From: Chitinophagales bacterium
GTDB lineage: Bacteria > Bacteroidota > Bacteroidia > Chitinophagales > Saprospiraceae
DNA: 64,000 bases
NCBI GenBank assembly: GCA_017303875.1
Contig: JAFLBP010000011.1
Location: 1-64,000, forward strand
Reading direction: 5' to 3'
In this document: piece after piece, positions 60,345-64,000 of the stretch
How positions within the stretch are numbered: the stretch's first letter is position 1
Layout: every line of letters starts with the position of its first letter
Position numbers and translations under genes: made by a program
Notes under the pieces: generated by a model
What the model was told of the DNA's origin: nothing
Databases searched by the model: none
The model's input: the letters and a program-made list of their open reading frames with translations, nothing else

Positions 60345-62200
60345 TGAATCGAATTTACATACTCCTGATTAGCGCTTGTGTGCTTATCGGGCAAAACGTT
60401 CTGGCACAAACCGGTGCGACCGACATTCGGGTGGAACCTGCCAACTGGTGGGTGGGTATGCGCACCAAGGAAGTGGAGATTCTGTTCCGCAAGGAAGCCT
60501 TAGGGGATTTTACCCTTAAACTGGCGCCTTCCAAAGGGGTTAGTTTGGTAAAAGTGGAAAAAGGCGATAGTCCGAACTACCTTTTTGCCACCATACGCAT
60601 CAGTCCGGGTACGCCCGCGCAGACCCTCCGCTTTGTTTTTGAAAAAGGCAGCGCTCGTTTTGAACATGCGTATCCCTTGTTGGCCCGCGATCAAAATGCC
60701 AGGGCGCAGGGCGTCAATTATAAAGACATCCTGTATTTGATTTTTCCGGATCGTTTTGCCAACGGCAATCCGGCCAATGACAATGTAGCCGGCATGCTGG
60801 AAGGCTTGCAGCGCGACTCCCTGACCGGGCGGCACGGCGGCGACCTCAAGGGTATCCGCGATCATCTGGATTATGTCAAAGACCTGGGGATGACGGCCAT
60901 CTGGCTCAATCCTGAGCTGGAGAACGACCAGCGTCAGGCCTCTTACCACGGCTACGCCGTCACCGATCATTACCGAATCGACCGGCGCTTCGGCACTAAT
61001 GAAGAATACCGCGAATTGGTGCAACAATGCCACAAGATGGGGCTGAAAGTTGTGCGCGATGTGGTACTCAATCATATCGGCGATCAGCATTACTGGATGA
61101 AAGATCTGCCATTTAAGGATTGGGTTAATGTGTGGCCGGCGTTTCAGCGGACGAATTACCGCGCAGCTGCGTTGATGGATCCTTACGCTTCGGATTTTGA
61201 TAAAAAGCTGTTTAACAATGGCTGGTTCGATCTGGCCATGCCCGACCTGAACCAGCGCAATCCGCATGTGGCCCGTTATCTGATTCAACAGGCCATTTGG
61301 TGGGTGGAATATGCCGGAATAGACGACCTGCGTATTGATACCTACACGTATTCCGATCAGACCTTTTGCAGCGCCTGGTCGAAAGCCCTTCGGGAGGAAT
61401 ACCCGAATATGGTATTGTATGGGGAAATATGGGAATATGCGGTGCCGTTACAAGGCTTTTTTGCGGCCAATCAGCCGATGAAACGCGCCAATTTCAACTC
61501 CAATTTGCCGGGCGTGATTGATTTTAATGTCTGCTTTGCCATTCGGGAAATGCTGACGCAGGAGCAAAAATGGAATGAAGGCGCCGGAAAAGTGTATTAC
61601 ACCCTTGCGCAGGACTATTTTTATGAAGATCCGCTCCGCAATATGATTATGCTTGATAACCACGATATGACGCGTATTTATTCGCATATCGGCGAGGATT
61701 TGGGTAAGTTTAAATGCGGTATGGCTTTGTTGCTGACCCTGCGCGGTGTGCCGCAGATTTACTATGCAACGGAAATTTTAGATACCGGGTTTGAAGCGCC
61801 CTCGCATGGCAATATCCGCAAGGATTTTCCGGGCGGCTGGCCAGGAGATAAAGCCGACAAGTTTAAGGCTACGGGGCGTACAACAACTGAAAACGAGGCA
61901 TTTAACTACGTGCGTACTTTGAGTCGTTACCGCAACCAGACACCAGCCTTACAAAATGGCAAATTGATGCAATTTGTACCGGAAAACGGGGTTTACGTGT
62001 ATTTTCGATATGATGCCGGCAAAACCGTGATGGTTGCGGTGAACAGTTCTGCCAAAGCGACGCAATTAGATATGAAACGCTTTGCCGAACGCACCAAAGG
62101 CTATCGCAAGGCCAGGGAAGTAGTTAGCGGTATGGTTTGGGAAAGTTTGGATAAGATAGACTTGCCTGCGCATACGCCGCTGGTATTGGAACTCCAATAA
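60344..62200 (+). CDS. periplasmic GH13 alpha-amylase / cyclomaltodextrinase-like
   Basis: A 618-aa exported glycoside hydrolase. The signal peptide is MNRIYILLISACVLIGQNVLA. Residues 30-120 are the cyclomaltodextrinase N-terminal beta domain (IRVEPANWWVGMRTKEVEIL). The GH13 barrel follows with all four conserved regions: VVRDVVLNHIGDQH, IDDLRIDTYTYSDQ (nucleophile Asp), MVLYGEIWEYA (acid/base Glu) and IMLDNHDMTRIYS. A C-terminal beta domain ends the protein. It resembles SusA-type neopullulanases, which split maltodextrins in the periplasm. No SusC/D pair is present. Confidence 0.93.
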   Translation: MNRIYILLISACVLIGQNVLAQTGATDIRVEPANWWVGMRTKEVEILFRKEALGDFTLKLAPSKGVSLVKVEKGDSPNYLFATIRISPGTPAQTLRFVFEKGSARFEHAYPLLARDQNARAQGVNYKDILYLIFPDRFANGNPANDNVAGMLEGLQRDSLTGRHGGDLKGIRDHLDYVKDLGMTAIWLNPELENDQRQASYHGYAVTDHYRIDRRFGTNEEYRELVQQCHKMGLKVVRDVVLNHIGDQHYWMKDLPFKDWVNVWPAFQRTNYRAAALMDPYASDFDKKLFNNGWFDLAMPDLNQRNPHVARYLIQQAIWWVEYAGIDDLRIDTYTYSDQTFCSAWSKALREEYPNMVLYGEIWEYAVPLQGFFAANQPMKRANFNSNLPGVIDFNVCFAIREMLTQEQKWNEGAGKVYYTLAQDYFYEDPLRNMIMLDNHDMTRIYSHIGEDLGKFKCGMALLLTLRGVPQIYYATEILDTGFEAPSHGNIRKDFPGGWPGDKADKFKATGRTTTENEAFNYVRTLSRYRNQTPALQNGKLMQFVPENGVYVYFRYDAGKTVMVAVNSSAKATQLDMKRFAERTKGYRKAREVVSGMVWESLDKIDLPAHTPLVLELQ

Positions 62201-62209
62201 TTCGAATCG

Positions 62210-62701
62210 CTAAATAGCCGTGTAGGTTTCAAAAAACTCTTCGCGGGCGATACGGTAGACTTCCTCGGCTCCTTCATTCGGGAGTGCGAGGAAGTCGCCT
62301 TTTCGGGCCTGCATTGGTTCTTTCCAGGCAGCTACAAACTGAAAGGTATTATTTAGTTCCAGTGCTTGTAAAACGCTGTCTGTGAGTTCGATGGCGATAA
62401 TTTGGCCTGTTGGCTGATAGCTTGTCCATCCTGCCGGGTCGGTTTCGCCAAGCGCGACGTAACGCGCTGCGAATTTGTGTGCGGGCACCAGGTATTCCTC
62501 ACCGGCATTGGTGCTGTTTTTTACCAGCATATCTCCTGTTTTGGCCTGATTGATGGTTTCAAGCCCCGATTGGGTATGGGTTTCAATGCGTTCTCCTTCA
62601 ATGGCAGGGCGGGCCTGCACGATCAGCGTTTTTTTGTAACGCTTGCTGTGTTCGGGCAGCAGGGGCTTCACTTTTTCGAGTAGTTCGTGTTGGCTGAGCA
62701 A
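62210..62701 (-). CDS. two-repeat PGDYG-like protein
   Basis: A 163-aa soluble protein of two related halves. Each contains a GD motif followed by an acidic segment and a FxxxY element: AKTGDMLVKNSTNAGEEYLV...HKFAARY and ARKGDFLALPNEGAEEVYRI...EEFFETY. This resembles the PGDYG family of small hypothetical proteins, an assignment I hold with moderate confidence. The start is placed at TTG 62701 (LLSQHELLEKVK), 21 nt after the TACCTTTG box; the longer open frame runs through that box. A degenerate second copy of its 5' end lies at 63791-63927. Confidence 0.62.
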   Translation of the reverse strand: MLSQHELLEKVKPLLPEHSKRYKKTLIVQARPAIEGERIETHTQSGLETINQAKTGDMLVKNSTNAGEEYLVPAHKFAARYVALGETDPAGWTSYQPTGQIIAIELTDSVLQALELNNTFQFVAAWKEPMQARKGDFLALPNEGAEEVYRIAREEFFETYTAI

Positions 62702-62721
62702 GGTTAGTTCAATTTTAATGG

Positions 62722-62729
62722 CAAAGGTA
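62722..62729 (-). promoter_or_regulatory. -7 box TACCTTTG of the PGDYG-like gene
   Basis: The minus strand reads TACCTTTG 21 nt before the TTG at 62701. The degenerate copy keeps an equivalent box, TATCTTTG at 63947-63954, 20 nt before its TTG. Confidence 0.55.
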
Positions 62730-62819
62730 GCTGAAAACAATATTTTCCGCACCTCCGAAGTGCATAAGTTCGTATACGAGCATGCCTTTTGTTGCGTTAT
62801 GCTATTAAATTTGAGTTTA

Positions 62820-63788
62820 ATGATCCGATACTTGCTTTTGGGCAGTCTATACTTTTTCCCCACTCTGATGTATGCTCAATTTGAAATGATTGATGACATA
62901 ATTGGAGGGGTAGAATATACTTATATGAAAGATAGTCTGATTGTTGATCGGAACCATCATATCGGCTATCGCTTTTATCAATTTGATTCGATACCACGGG
63001 CTGAATATTATTTTCATGCCGATAAAAATAAATATCACTGTCGGCATTATGAGCAATGCTTACCCGGGGATGAAGCGGCATTAGATAGAAATCCATTGAT
63101 AAAATACTATGGAGAAATGATGTACGGACCGGAATACTGGGTAGAAAATGATACCGTTGTAATCTTCAACCCTTTGACATACGAGGAAATGGTCAAAATT
63201 CGCAGAAGAAAGCATCGCGCTCCCATCCGAATAGGCTTTTGGGTAGAACGGAACAGTGCAGGAAATTATGCTAAAGGATTTTATCAAAATGGTCGTCGTG
63301 ATGGTGCCTGGAGCATTCTGGATACAGATGGTGTTCTATTAGCATCTCAACGGTATACAATGGGTAAATTGCTCAAAGACAGCTCACATAATGTGCTTGT
63401 AATGAACAAAATTGAAAGTACTCGCGCATTGCTTTGTAATAAATGGGAGTTAGCCGGGTATGACTTTACAGATAATGAAGAGCTGTTTGTTCCCGGAGAA
63501 TACTATTTGGGGAGTAAAGTTGCCATTGAGCCTAAAACATATCTGACAACATGTATTATGTTTGATCATGATGGGCGCGTAGAGATTACTGATGTTACTG
63601 AGGAAGCCTCTGCGCATATTGGCTGGACCGTATCAAAAGAAACAAGTTTAGGATACAAATATCAAAAAAAGGGAACCTTTAGGCTTGTGGACGCCAATAT
63701 GCTAAAACTTGTTTTTGAAGGGGAAACCTATCTTCTTCAGCTTGAATTTTTATCTGACAAAGCACTGCGTTTTTCTTTTTCAGAATAA
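62820..63788 (+). CDS. 322-aa exported protein with MORN-like region, AT-rich
   Basis: The signal peptide MIRYLLLGSLYFFPTLMYAQ is clear. The middle contains a toxin-like or MORN-type stretch (GFWVERNSAGNYAKGFYQNG, RRDGAWSILDTDGVLLASQR). The C-terminal third (CNKWELAGYDFTDNEELFVP to YLLQLEFLSDKALRFSF) looks like a lipocalin-like beta-barrel. No firm family is recognised. One sampled line is 33% GC, well below core genes. A TAAATTTG box lies at 62806-62813, 7 nt before the ATG. It is bracketed by a gene and a truncated copy of that gene, suggesting insertion. Confidence 0.65.
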   Translation: MIRYLLLGSLYFFPTLMYAQFEMIDDIIGGVEYTYMKDSLIVDRNHHIGYRFYQFDSIPRAEYYFHADKNKYHCRHYEQCLPGDEAALDRNPLIKYYGEMMYGPEYWVENDTVVIFNPLTYEEMVKIRRRKHRAPIRIGFWVERNSAGNYAKGFYQNGRRDGAWSILDTDGVLLASQRYTMGKLLKDSSHNVLVMNKIESTRALLCNKWELAGYDFTDNEELFVPGEYYLGSKVAIEPKTYLTTCIMFDHDGRVEITDVTEEASAHIGWTVSKETSLGYKYQKKGTFRLVDANMLKLVFEGETYLLQLEFLSDKALRFSFSE

Positions 63789-63790
63789 GC

Positions 63791-63927
63791 GCCCGATTGG
63801 GTATGGGTTTCAATGCGTTCTCCGGCAATGGCAGGGCGGGCCTGTACGTTCAGCGTTTTTTGTAACGCTTTCCGTATTCAGGCAGGAGGGGCTTGACTTT
63901 TTCGAGGAGTTCGTGTTGGCTGAGCAA
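63791..63927 (-). pseudogene. truncated, frameshifted copy of the PGDYG-like gene
   Basis: Nearly identical over about 137 bp to 62565-62701, the first 45 codons of the PGDYG-like gene, including the TTG start. One T is missing from the run at 63856-63861 (6 T's against 7 at 62629-62635), which shifts the frame and creates an immediate TGA after RYKKR. Homology stops two bases after the stop codon of the intervening gene. Its own -7-like box TATCTTTG remains at 63947-63954. Confidence 0.82.
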
Positions 63928-64000
63928 GGTTTTTATAGTTTAGCGGCAAAGATAAGTTTAATTTTTACGGCGCTTTTTAAGAAATGAATAACAGTATTTT

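Overview
The window comes from a Bacteroidota chromosome, most likely the Saprospiria (Lewinella/Haliscomenobacter-like). Evidence: a PorP/SprF protein next to a TPR-PD40-OmpA protein, two large secreted proteins with C-terminal type IX secretion (T9SS) sorting domains, DUF5686 and lamin-tail proteins, and promoters of the Bacteroidota form (TTG/TTTG, about 20 nt, TAnnTTTG) instead of Shine-Dalgarno signals. Core genes are about 55% GC in sampled lines. I see no rRNA, tRNA, insertion sequence, prophage or CRISPR array.

Layout. 0.2-10 kb: fmt, a DUF5686 outer-membrane protein, an AraC regulator with a tiny membrane protein, sulfide:quinone oxidoreductase divergent from a 1-Cys peroxiredoxin, a bestrophin and an ARPP-1 lipoprotein. 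10-21 kb: aceE, a small beta-barrel, a YcxB-like protein and a methyltransferase that start head to head, an amino-acid permease, an unknown helical protein, an MBOAT acyltransferase and HMG-CoA lyase. 21-33 kb: ndk, a DHH phosphoesterase, two FKBP isomerases, trxB, class II aldolase, a leftward operon of lamin-tail protein, M61 peptidase and lipoprotein, and ACP phosphodiesterase. 33-42 kb: PfkB kinase, prfC, pyrR-pyrB, a GHMP kinase with an orphan ABC permease, and gcvP. 42.5-47.2 kb: an AT-rich block with two T9SS cargo proteins. 48-58 kb: tpiA, an ScfR-type regulator with a DUF3109 protein, a LytTR regulator, ferredoxin-iscX-kdsC, and the PorP/OmpA pair. 58.6-62.2 kb: an operon of SLC45-like transporter, YeaQ-like protein and periplasmic GH13 amylase. 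62.2-64 kb: a two-repeat PGDYG-like gene, an AT-rich secreted protein, and a frameshifted second copy of the first gene's 5' end.

The most distinctive feature is a family of intergenic inverted-repeat arrays built from imperfect 7- or 8-bp units (CAGTNAN, GATGAAY, GTGTTTNN and relatives). They lie between convergent genes or just 3' of a gene and are absent from all twelve divergent intervals. Several supply the last codons and stop codon of the neighbouring gene. They look like bidirectional terminator/stop elements resembling the heptameric STRR repeats of cyanobacteria. Many genes also have a TAnnTTTG box only 4-7 nt before the start codon, which implies leaderless mRNAs.
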